Origin: Flavobacterium psychrophilum
Lineage (GTDB): Bacteria > Bacteroidota > Bacteroidia > Flavobacteriales > Flavobacteriaceae
DNA: 64,000 nt
NCBI GenBank assembly: GCA_001708385.1
Contig: CP012388.1
Span: 744,001 to 808,000 of the forward strand
Direction of reading: 5' to 3'
Within the stretch, counting starts at the first letter, position 1. Every line of letters begins with the position of its first letter. Positions 35,558-43,250 of the stretch are shown one piece after another. Under the pieces are notes generated by a model that worked only from the letters and a program-made list of their open reading frames with translations, was not told the origin of the DNA and made no database searches. A program made the translations under genes and the position numbers.

Positions 35558-36997
35558 TTAATTAGCTTTCTGTAGTTGTTGTACAATTGATATTTGCACA
35601 AATTCTGCAGGGCGTACGGGAGCAACCAAAACACTTATACGTAAGATTCCATTCAAAATATCTTCGTTTGTCATTGTCTCGATTAATCCAACCCTCACAC
35701 TAAATGAATCATCAGGCGATGAACCAACAAGGCTACCACGCTTCCAGAGGCTTAGCAGAAAATTATTTATCATACTTTTCAATGCAGACCATGTATTTTG
35801 ATCGTTCTGTTCAAAAACAAATACCTTAGCAATATTTTTAATAGATTCTTCTATCATTATAACTGTACGGCGCACATTTACGTATCTCCAGTCCTGAGAA
35901 TTCCCATCAAGGGTGCGCGCACCCCAAACCAAAGTACCCTCTCCTGGAAAATTACGCAACGCATTTACAGCCATCCCATTTAATGGCACATTAAGATCCT
36001 CCTGATCTGAATCAGAAATAGTAACAACAGAATTTGTAACGTTACTGAGGGTAACATTGGCAGGTGCTTTCCATACTCCTCTCGTGTTATCCATCATTGT
36101 ATATACACCGCCCATGGCTGAGGACGGTGGAAGGATATTTAATTGCCTCCTTATTTCCGCCATAATATCGTTGTACAATTTACTTTGGCTTTTAAATAAT
36201 TTATCAACTGCCAAAAGCTCGTCGTGACTAACATCCTTTACAATTTTATCGGTTTCAGTTTTTAATTTAGGATTCTCTGCGATGAGTATTTTTCTAAAAT
36301 CTTCAAGACCTTCCGTAATATTTGAAAAATCCACTTCACTATTTGAAACAATAGTTGTATTTACCCACGGATAGTATGAAGCTCCGTATGAAAGACTGTT
36401 ACTTCCTATTCTTTCTCTAAACACAGTTACTATGTCATTTTCATCGTTACTACGTTTTTTATATCCATCATAGATATCAAGTATCGCTATCCTGTTTTGT
36501 AATTCACTACAGTGTTTCAACATTTGCTGCTGAATTACATAACAGTCATCTGCCTTTTTAAGGTTAACCGCCTCGGGAATAATAAGCATTGTTGCTTCAT
36601 CCGCTTTTGAGGCAGCACTAATTCCGGCAGATAATCTTTGTTTTGTAATATCTTCCGAATAATTACCCACAGAAATTATGTAACACGGTCCACCTCCATT
36701 GCTAAAGAAAAATCTGACTGCATTGTAAAAGTTGTAATTATCAATACGCGAAAGGCTAAAGCCGGAATTATCGGTAGGCTTAAATTTAAAGGAGGCCTTA
36801 GGTGCAAGCCCAAAATGTTTAACAAAATCTGCCATCGAGTTGATACGTAGAGGAGTGTTAATGATTGAACCGGAATTATCCAGAGCAAATTCAGTATATC
36901 CAACAAAAACAGGTATAGCGGTTGCGGCCTCAACAATTGAGTTTGGAAAAGCATTCTTCTCTTCGATATACACACCGGGGGTTCCATATTTTGGCAT
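35558..36997 (-). CDS. contractile tail sheath protein
   Basis: The protein of 479 residues is full length for a sheath of the extracellular contractile injection system or phage type. It opens with KYGTPGVYIEEKNAFPNSI and AIPVFVGYTE, continues with RINSMADFVKHFG, FFSNGGGPCYIISVG and ASYYPWV, and ends with the conserved WRYVNVRRTVIMIEESI, SLWKRGSLVG and VLVAPVRPAEFVQISIVQ parts. Sheath subunits polymerise around an inner tube and contract to drive it out. I chose the ATG at 36997, which opens the family's usual N-terminus; the one at 37024 adds 9 residues. No tube gene follows, unlike all complete systems I know. Confidence 0.93.
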   Translation of the reverse strand: MPKYGTPGVYIEEKNAFPNSIVEAATAIPVFVGYTEFALDNSGSIINTPLRINSMADFVKHFGLAPKASFKFKPTDNSGFSLSRIDNYNFYNAVRFFFSNGGGPCYIISVGNYSEDITKQRLSAGISAASKADEATMLIIPEAVNLKKADDCYVIQQQMLKHCSELQNRIAILDIYDGYKKRSNDENDIVTVFRERIGSNSLSYGASYYPWVNTTIVSNSEVDFSNITEGLEDFRKILIAENPKLKTETDKIVKDVSHDELLAVDKLFKSQSKLYNDIMAEIRRQLNILPPSSAMGGVYTMMDNTRGVWKAPANVTLSNVTNSVVTISDSDQEDLNVPLNGMAVNALRNFPGEGTLVWGARTLDGNSQDWRYVNVRRTVIMIEESIKNIAKVFVFEQNDQNTWSALKSMINNFLLSLWKRGSLVGSSPDDSFSVRVGLIETMTNEDILNGILRISVLVAPVRPAEFVQISIVQQLQKAN

Positions 36998-37075
36998 AAT
37001 CTCTTTTTTATAATTATGATGCAAAATAAAAAATCAATTGAATGCTATAGTACGTAGAATTACCTGTTTTGAATA

Positions 37076-37106
37076 AAGAAAGCCCGCTCAATGAGCGGGC
37101 TTTCTT
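37076..37106 (-). terminator. terminator of the MoxR-VWA operon
   Basis: A perfect 14-bp stem (AAGAAAGCCCGCTC and complement) with a 3-base loop lies just past the MoxR gene. It separates that operon from the sheath cassette, so the cassette needs its own promoter in the 80 bases between 36997 and 37076. Confidence 0.92.
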
Positions 37107-37120
37107 CTGATATGTGATTC

Positions 37121-38587
37121 TTATAAATTCTTACTGATGTAACTTCCATAAAGATCTTTAAACTGATACCCTTCGGTATAGCGGTCTTTGCTCAGTTTCT
37201 TGAATTCTGATAATCCCCAAAGGATAAATTCTTTTAAGAAGTACTGGTCTTCTTTAGCAGCATCCGGCTGGTATTGTTGAACTAACTGTTTCAACGGAAT
37301 GATTGAATCCAGTTGTTTTCTGTATTCAGCATCAGATGCATCATCAGCAAGGTCGAAACCACTTTCGTTAAAGAACCAGTCAATAACTTCCTGGTAAGGA
37401 CCTTTTTCGTTTTGGCGTTCCAGCTTTTCTATTTTAGGGAAGAAATCGGGGAACAATGTTTTTACTGCTTCACTCAATAAATGTTCGGCAACAACGGCTG
37501 CTCCCTCCTGCTCTCCTTCATAAACCAGCTCTACCTTACCGGTAATAGCAGGAATAACCCCCATAAAGTCAGAAAGCCTTACAGTAGTATTGTCATCACC
37601 TGCGCGTAATGCCCTTCTTTCGGCGGTACTCAACAGATTTTCAAATGCTGTTATGCTCATCCTCGCACTCACGCCACTCTTATAATCTATAAATTCGCTT
37701 TCACGGGCTTCAAAGCTTATTTGCTCCAACAAGTCTTTTGCCAGCGAAGGCACATAGATAAAGTCGCTCTGGCGACCGTCAAGGTTAGCTTCCTGCTCGG
37801 TAATAGTCCTTGCTATTTTAACCGTTTCAGGGTAGTGTGTAAGTATCTGTGATCCGATACGGTCTTTCAGAGGTGTAACTATACTTCCCCTGTTGGTATA
37901 ATCTTCGGGGTTAGCAGTGAATATAAACTGAAGGTCAAGGTTCATCCTTACTTTAAAGCCACGTATCTGGATATCACCTTCCTGTAGTATATTGAATAAC
38001 GCTACCTGTATTCTTGCCTGAAGATCGGGCAGTTCATTAATTACAAATATGCAACGGTTAGCGCGTGGTATCATACCAAAGTGAATTACCCTGTCATCGG
38101 CATACGATAGTTTAAGGTTAGCTGCCTTAATAGGGTCAATATCTCCGATAAGGTCGGCTACTGTAACATCGGGCGTAGCCAGTTTTTCATAAAAGCGTTC
38201 GCTTCTGTGCAGCCAGCTTATAGGTGTAGCATCGCCTTTCTCTGCAAGAATATCTTTTGCATAACGCGATATTGGCGCTAACGGATCGTCGTTAATTTCT
38301 GAGCCTTCCACAAACGGAATGTATTCATCAAGAAGGTTAACCATTAGCCTCGCAAGCCTTGTTTTTGCCTGGCCTCTTAATCCCAGAAGGTTTATGTTAT
38401 GGCGTGATAAAATAGCGCGTTCCAGTTCCGGTATTACGGTGTTTTCAAACCCCCATACACCTTCAAAAACCGTTTCGCCTTTGCTTATTTTCGTTCTTAA
38501 GTTATTTCGTAATTCGTCTTTTATGCTTTTGCTCTGGTATCCCGCTTTTTTCAGTTCACCCAGCGTTTTTATATTCTGTATATCCAT
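37121..38587 (-). CDS. MoxR/magnesium-chelatase-like AAA+ ATPase
   Basis: The 488-residue protein has an AAA+ core. The Walker A loop is GLRGQAKT (69-76), a variant where the first Gly-x4 step keeps G-x4-K-T. Walker B ends in FVINELPDL with Asn-Glu in place of Asp-Glu, and sensor 1 is FIFTANPEDY. An arginine-finger helix GSIVTPLKDRIGS follows. The C-terminal third is helical and specific to this subgroup. MoxR ATPases pair with von Willebrand A proteins as chaperones or metal-insertion devices; the partner gene is directly upstream, 18 bases away. There is no signal peptide, so it works in the cytoplasm. The client is unknown. Confidence 0.87.
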   Translation of the reverse strand: MDIQNIKTLGELKKAGYQSKSIKDELRNNLRTKISKGETVFEGVWGFENTVIPELERAILSRHNINLLGLRGQAKTRLARLMVNLLDEYIPFVEGSEINDDPLAPISRYAKDILAEKGDATPISWLHRSERFYEKLATPDVTVADLIGDIDPIKAANLKLSYADDRVIHFGMIPRANRCIFVINELPDLQARIQVALFNILQEGDIQIRGFKVRMNLDLQFIFTANPEDYTNRGSIVTPLKDRIGSQILTHYPETVKIARTITEQEANLDGRQSDFIYVPSLAKDLLEQISFEARESEFIDYKSGVSARMSITAFENLLSTAERRALRAGDDNTTVRLSDFMGVIPAITGKVELVYEGEQEGAAVVAEHLLSEAVKTLFPDFFPKIEKLERQNEKGPYQEVIDWFFNESGFDLADDASDAEYRKQLDSIIPLKQLVQQYQPDAAKEDQYFLKEFILWGLSEFKKLSKDRYTEGYQFKDLYGSYISKNL

Positions 38588-38605
38588 CGTTCCTTCTGTA
38601 AATTC

Positions 38606-39724
38606 TTATTTAACTCGTTTTTTCCTGTTGGTCTCGTAATCTTCAAAAATCATTTCGCCCAACCCTTTAAGTCCTGTGTAAAAAGCCTTCCCCTGATTTG
38701 CCTCTGTAAATCGGTTTACAAATTTTTGTAAGTAAGGGTCGCTTGCAATCATAAACGTAGTAATAGGTATGTGCAGTTTTCGTGCCTGTTGCGCCATGTT
38801 GTAACACTGGTCAACAATATACTCATCAAGCCCGTTACTGTTCATGTAGTAACTTCCGTCTTTCTCTTTAATACAGCTTGGCTTACCATCGGTAATCATA
38901 AAGATTTGCTTATTGGTATTTCGTTTCCTGCGGAGCAAATCCATCGCCAGTTGAAGCCCCGCCACCGTATTGGTGTGAAATGGCCCCACCTGTAGGTATG
39001 GCAAATCTTTAATAGCTATAGGCCATGCATCGTTACCAAAGACTAATATATCAAGCGTATCTTTAGGGTAACGTGTAGTTATCAGCTCAGCCAATGCCAT
39101 CGCTACCTTTTTTGCAGGAGTTATCCTGTCTTCACCATACAAGATCATACTGTGGCTAATATCTATCATCAGCACTGTACTCATTTGCGATTTATGATGG
39201 GAGTCTTCTACAACCAGGTCATTCTCTGTAAGCATAAAGCTTTCTACACCATTATTTACCTGAGCGTTTTTAAGGCTTTCGGTAAGCGAGATCCTGTCCA
39301 GGCCGTCACCAAAATGGTATTCCCTGAATTCTCCGGTATGCTCATCGCCGCTGCCGGCATGTTTAGTCCTGTGGTTTCCTGAGCCGCTTCGTTTTAAGTT
39401 TCCAAAAATCTGGTTCAGTGCCTGCTGCCTGATCGACCTTTCGGTTTTTGCCGTAATCTTTAACCCGCCGGTACCATCGTCTTTAACCTCATCTTTTATA
39501 TAGCCTTTTTTCTTAAGGTCTTCAATAAAGTGGTCTATGGTATAGTTTGCGTCGGTAAGCTTATATTCTTTATCCAGTTCCCTAAGCCAGTCTAATGCTT
39601 CATCCAGATCGCCTGATGTATGGGTTATCAGTTCGGTAAAAATTTCGAAGAGTTTATCAAACGGAGACACATTTGGAGCTTCGTATTGCCTGAATACAAA
39701 GCCTTTTTTGTTATTTGTTTCCAT
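38606..39724 (-). CDS. VWA-domain partner of the MoxR ATPase
   Basis: The 372-residue cytoplasmic protein has a helical N-terminal half and a linker rich in Ser, Gly and His (RSGSGNHRTKHAGSGDEHTG). A von Willebrand A domain follows from about residue 180. Its metal-binding (MIDAS) site is seen as DISHSM, the Thr in FHTNTVAG, and ITDGKPS. This matches CoxE/ChlD-like partners of MoxR ATPases. It heads the two-gene operon with the ATPase. The pairing suggests a Mg-dependent assembly or remodelling complex, with no client visible nearby. Confidence 0.86.
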   Translation of the reverse strand: METNNKKGFVFRQYEAPNVSPFDKLFEIFTELITHTSGDLDEALDWLRELDKEYKLTDANYTIDHFIEDLKKKGYIKDEVKDDGTGGLKITAKTERSIRQQALNQIFGNLKRSGSGNHRTKHAGSGDEHTGEFREYHFGDGLDRISLTESLKNAQVNNGVESFMLTENDLVVEDSHHKSQMSTVLMIDISHSMILYGEDRITPAKKVAMALAELITTRYPKDTLDILVFGNDAWPIAIKDLPYLQVGPFHTNTVAGLQLAMDLLRRKRNTNKQIFMITDGKPSCIKEKDGSYYMNSNGLDEYIVDQCYNMAQQARKLHIPITTFMIASDPYLQKFVNRFTEANQGKAFYTGLKGLGEMIFEDYETNRKKRVK

Positions 39725-39853
39725 AGCCTATAAAATTATTATATAATTAAACTGCTTCAACAAAAAGGAGGAATAATTTTTAGTTAAATATGACGAATGA
39801 GATACATCATTCTTATTATGAAAGCACAAATTAATAATTCATGTTATTAATCG

Positions 39854-41455
39854 CTACCCCTCATACATATCCATATTCAGCCTTGTTTCTTCGAGATCGA
39901 GTTCGCGTTCTATTTTGCGGAGTATGTCTTCGTTTACCCTACCTTCTTTATGCAGTTCGCCTATTTTCCTACGCTCCACATTCAAAAGGTCAATTTGTAA
40001 TTGGGTGTATTCGTTAAAGATATTGGTAGACAATAGCTCGCCATTACCAAAATAGTGTGATGGAAGTTCCGTTTTTTGCAGTCGGTTAAATTTAACCTCG
40101 TACTTGCTTTTAATGTTATTTAAAAGCTCATCCTGCAATAATGCGTAGGTAGATTCTATATGCGCTATCGTTTCAGACACGATTTTGTTTCGCACCTCAT
40201 ATTCCTCCGCATAAATAGAATACGGTTCTATTTTTAGTTTTTTAATGATCCACGGCAGTGTTAGCCCAAGTATTACCAGTGTTGAAAGTATCACACAGAA
40301 AACAAGGTAGATAATCAGGTTTCGGTGCGGAAAGTCGGTTCCATCCGGTAATGTTAAAGGTATGGCCAGTGCCGCAGCCATAGATACCACGCCCCGCATA
40401 CCTGCCCATCCGAATACTACTAGGTTTCGTTTGTCAAAAGCTTCTGTAGTGCGTATTCTTTTACTGAAATAACGTGGCAGCATCGTAGCCGGAACCACCC
40501 ATAAAAAACGGACAATGATAACCACAAAGCTAACAATACCGCCCCAAAGCAGTAACGACCCTGTAGAATATCCGCCAATACCTTCCATTATAACACGCAG
40601 CTGAAGGCCAATTAGGATAAATATAAGTCCGTTAAGTATATAGGCTACTACATCCCAAACAGTAACCGTCATTACCCGGCTTTGGTGCGAGAATATCTCT
40701 GACGACCTGTACGACAAATACAAACCTGTAGACACTACTGCAAGCACACCTGAAAAATGGAAATGCTCTGCCAATAAGTATGCCGCAAATGGCGTAAGAA
40801 ATGTCAGGGTAACCTCTATAATTGGGTCACACACAAAATTCTTATGAATCAGGTACATAATATATCCCAGGCCAAGGCCAATAGCAACACCCGCAGATGC
40901 CACTACAAAAAAGTTTAGCCCGGCCTGCCAAAGCACAAAATTGCCGGCCATTACTGCCGCAAGAGCATATTTGTAAGCTACAAGTCCGCTGGCATCATTA
41001 ACAAGGCTTTCGCCGTCCAGTATGGTAAGCAATCGCGGATTAAGCCCTAATCCTTTAGTAACAGATGTTGCCGCGACAGCATCCGGTGGTGAAACAATAG
41101 CACCTATTAAAAACGCAAGCGGCCAGCTGATGTCGTCTATCAGTTCGTGGGCTACAACAGCAACAGCAATTGTGGTGAATAATACCAAACCGACAGCTGC
41201 CAATGTTATTGGCCGTAACGCTCCTTTAAAATCGTGCCAACTGGTATGCCATGCCGCATGGTACAATAACGGAGGCAGGAATATAATGAATACTATATCC
41301 GGACTCAAGGCTATTACAGGAAGCCCCGGAATTATACTTATAAGTACGCCACATATTACTAAAACTATGGGGAAAGGGAAGTTATATCTATTACTCAGCA
41401 AGCCCAGAAAGGCAATGCCAAACATCATCATTATTATAATTGTAACGTTTTCCAT
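39854..41455 (-). CDS. CPA1-family Na+/H+ antiporter
   Basis: The 533-residue protein has about 12 transmembrane helices in the first 410 residues. It includes FIIFLPPLLYHAAWHTSW, SPPDAVAATSV and DGESLVNDASGLV, the last carrying the Asn-Asp pair used for ion exchange in CPA1 antiporters, and later FGWAGMRGVVSMAAALAIP. A cytoplasmic helical tail of about 120 residues with charged coiled-coil character follows. It exchanges Na+ or K+ for H+ at the inner membrane for pH and salt homeostasis. It stands alone, 67 bases from the aldo/keto reductase gene upstream. Confidence 0.93.
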   Translation of the reverse strand: MENVTIIIMMMFGIAFLGLLSNRYNFPFPIVLVICGVLISIIPGLPVIALSPDIVFIIFLPPLLYHAAWHTSWHDFKGALRPITLAAVGLVLFTTIAVAVVAHELIDDISWPLAFLIGAIVSPPDAVAATSVTKGLGLNPRLLTILDGESLVNDASGLVAYKYALAAVMAGNFVLWQAGLNFFVVASAGVAIGLGLGYIMYLIHKNFVCDPIIEVTLTFLTPFAAYLLAEHFHFSGVLAVVSTGLYLSYRSSEIFSHQSRVMTVTVWDVVAYILNGLIFILIGLQLRVIMEGIGGYSTGSLLLWGGIVSFVVIIVRFLWVVPATMLPRYFSKRIRTTEAFDKRNLVVFGWAGMRGVVSMAAALAIPLTLPDGTDFPHRNLIIYLVFCVILSTLVILGLTLPWIIKKLKIEPYSIYAEEYEVRNKIVSETIAHIESTYALLQDELLNNIKSKYEVKFNRLQKTELPSHYFGNGELLSTNIFNEYTQLQIDLLNVERRKIGELHKEGRVNEDILRKIERELDLEETRLNMDMYEG

Positions 41456-41522
41456 ATTGTATGTTCTCTCTCTTTGGAGGGATTAAATATACATACAATT
41501 TTTTAACGATCTTAACCGGTAT

Positions 41523-42419
41523 TTACCTGTGCTCTTTATAGACATTTCCTGACCAAAGACCTTGTAATTGCTTCCACTCTTCCACATTTAAGGCTGTGGC
41601 ATTCGCCGAAGACAATGCATCTTCAAGTTGCGGCATCGTACGAATTCCGGCGACGGCTGTTGTAACTGCAGGGTTGTCTATAACATATCGCACTGCAGCC
41701 CCGGCGGCTGTTTTGCCTTCCGGCAGATGATGTTTCAGCTCCTTTACAATTTTCTCTACTTCAGAAGACTTAAGGTCAAGGTAATCGGTAGCCGGTTTAT
41801 CTATCAGCAATCCGCTTGCCATGCTGCCACGTGCCAGTACACCAATCTTGTTTTCATGGAGCAGGTTTAACGTTTCTTCTTCAGGCCTGCGGTCTAAAAA
41901 ACTATACTGCGTCATAATAGCTGCAATGTTAGAACGGCTAACAAATTCCCTTATAACATTCGGGCGGATAGATGACAAGCCGTAACTCCTTATCTTACCC
42001 ATATCCACTAGCCGCTCAAAAGCTTCAATGCTTTCATCCATGGGGTCATCCATAGTGCCGCCATGTAAAAGGTATAGGTCTATATAATCTGTCTGTAATC
42101 TTTTAAGGCTGGCATCCACCGCTTTAAGAATGTACTCTTTACGCGGATACCATTCCCAGCCCGAGCCATCTTCTTTCCAGCGGTTTCCCACTTTGGTCGA
42201 GATAAAAATATCCTTACGCTTCCCTTTTATAGCATTGCCTAAAAGTTTTTCGTTCTCTCCTTTTTCATATAGGTCCGCTGTGTCAAAAAGGGTAATTCCC
42301 CCATCTATTGCTTTATTAATTATAGCCTCATTATCTGTCGCAGAACTTTTAAGCGACATGCAGCCAAAACTGACTTCGCTCACATTAAATCCCGCTTTAT
42401 GCAGTGTGTTATATTTCAT
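41523..42419 (-). CDS. aldo/keto reductase
   Basis: The 298-residue protein is a TIM-barrel aldo/keto reductase with the catalytic set visible as LFDTADLY (Asp and Tyr), ISTKVG (Lys) and DLYLLHGG (His). The coenzyme region SxIRPNVIREF and GIRTMPQLEDAL near the C-terminus are typical of the YajO/PdxI-like groups. It reduces aldehydes or ketones with NADPH in the cytoplasm; the substrate is not predictable. The gene stands by itself. Confidence 0.92.
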   Translation of the reverse strand: MKYNTLHKAGFNVSEVSFGCMSLKSSATDNEAIINKAIDGGITLFDTADLYEKGENEKLLGNAIKGKRKDIFISTKVGNRWKEDGSGWEWYPRKEYILKAVDASLKRLQTDYIDLYLLHGGTMDDPMDESIEAFERLVDMGKIRSYGLSSIRPNVIREFVSRSNIAAIMTQYSFLDRRPEEETLNLLHENKIGVLARGSMASGLLIDKPATDYLDLKSSEVEKIVKELKHHLPEGKTAAGAAVRYVIDNPAVTTAVAGIRTMPQLEDALSSANATALNVEEWKQLQGLWSGNVYKEHR

Positions 42420-42519
42420 ATTTATTCAGTAAATATCAAAAATACGCATCACTATTTTAAATGTGATGTATTTTTTAAAGTTTCGTAGATTGTAACAAAA
42501 TATTATAATTTCTATAATA

Positions 42520-42547
42520 TTGTTAAAAAGACTAAAGCTTACCTTTG
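42520..42547 (+). promoter_or_regulatory. Bacteroidota-type promoter of the PAQR gene
   Basis: TTG at 42520-42522 and TACCTTTG at 42540-42547 match the -33 and -7 elements of this phylum with a 17-base spacer. The transcript would start about 13 bases before the ATG. Confidence 0.65.
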
Positions 42548-42566
42548 TTAGAAGTTAACTATCATT

Positions 42567-43202
42567 ATGCCAAAGAAAAACAGGAAAAGTGAAGAATTGT
42601 GGAATGTTATCACACACGGTACCGGTGCATTGCTTTCTGTAGCAGCATTAATAGTACTGGCTGTGTTTTCGGCATTTAAAGGTACCGCCATGCACTTGGC
42701 GGCTTCGCTAGTGTTTGGTGTAAGCCTCGTACTGCTGTATTCTGCTTCAACAATCTATCACGCAGCTTATAAGCTAAAGTGGAAACGCTTTTTCCAGAAG
42801 GTAGATCATCTTTGTATTTATGTTCTTATTGCAGGTACCTATACCCCTATTGCCCTTTTAGGGCTTAAAGGCGTTTGGGGCTGGAGTATCTTCGGATTCA
42901 TCTGGGCGTTTGCTATATTGGGCTTTATATTCAAATTTTCGCCTTTGAGAAGGTCCGAGAAACTATCATTATCCCTATATGCTTTAATGGGATGGCTTAT
43001 TATAATCGCCATAAAACCGCTTATTGAAAATGTAGCTGCGGGTGCATTATACTTTTTACTAGGAGGCGGGTTGTGTTATACGTTTGGTATTTATTTTTAT
43101 GCTAAAGAGAAAATACCTTATAACCATACCATCTGGCATTTGTTTGTACTTGGCGGCAGCGCCCTGCATTTTTTCGGGATCTTTTTTTATCTGATTCCGT
43201 AA
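42567..43202 (+). CDS. PAQR/hemolysin III family membrane protein
   Basis: The 211-residue protein has seven predicted membrane helices. It shows the PAQR signatures: WNVITHGTGAL at the start, SASTIYHAAYK, DHLCIYVLIAGTYTP and the C-terminal HTIWHLFVLGGSALHF. The conserved Ser, Asp and three His build a zinc site like that of adiponectin receptors. Bacterial members are often called hemolysin III or TrhA and help keep membrane fluidity; real hemolysis is doubtful. A clear promoter sits directly upstream and the gene is monocistronic. Confidence 0.9.
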   Translation: MPKKNRKSEELWNVITHGTGALLSVAALIVLAVFSAFKGTAMHLAASLVFGVSLVLLYSASTIYHAAYKLKWKRFFQKVDHLCIYVLIAGTYTPIALLGLKGVWGWSIFGFIWAFAILGFIFKFSPLRRSEKLSLSLYALMGWLIIIAIKPLIENVAAGALYFLLGGGLCYTFGIYFYAKEKIPYNHTIWHLFVLGGSALHFFGIFFYLIP

Positions 43203-43250
43203 TAACAATTAATCTGTACTTTTAAGAATATCTTTTATCACCTATAACTA

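Noticed and set aside
34178..37024. Prophage
   Set aside because: No capsid, portal, terminase, integrase or lysis gene is near; only three contractile-tail genes are present.
34178..39724. MoxR-VWA pair as an integral part of the sheath cassette
   Set aside because: A strong terminator at 37076-37106 separates them, and such pairs are common without any sheath gene.
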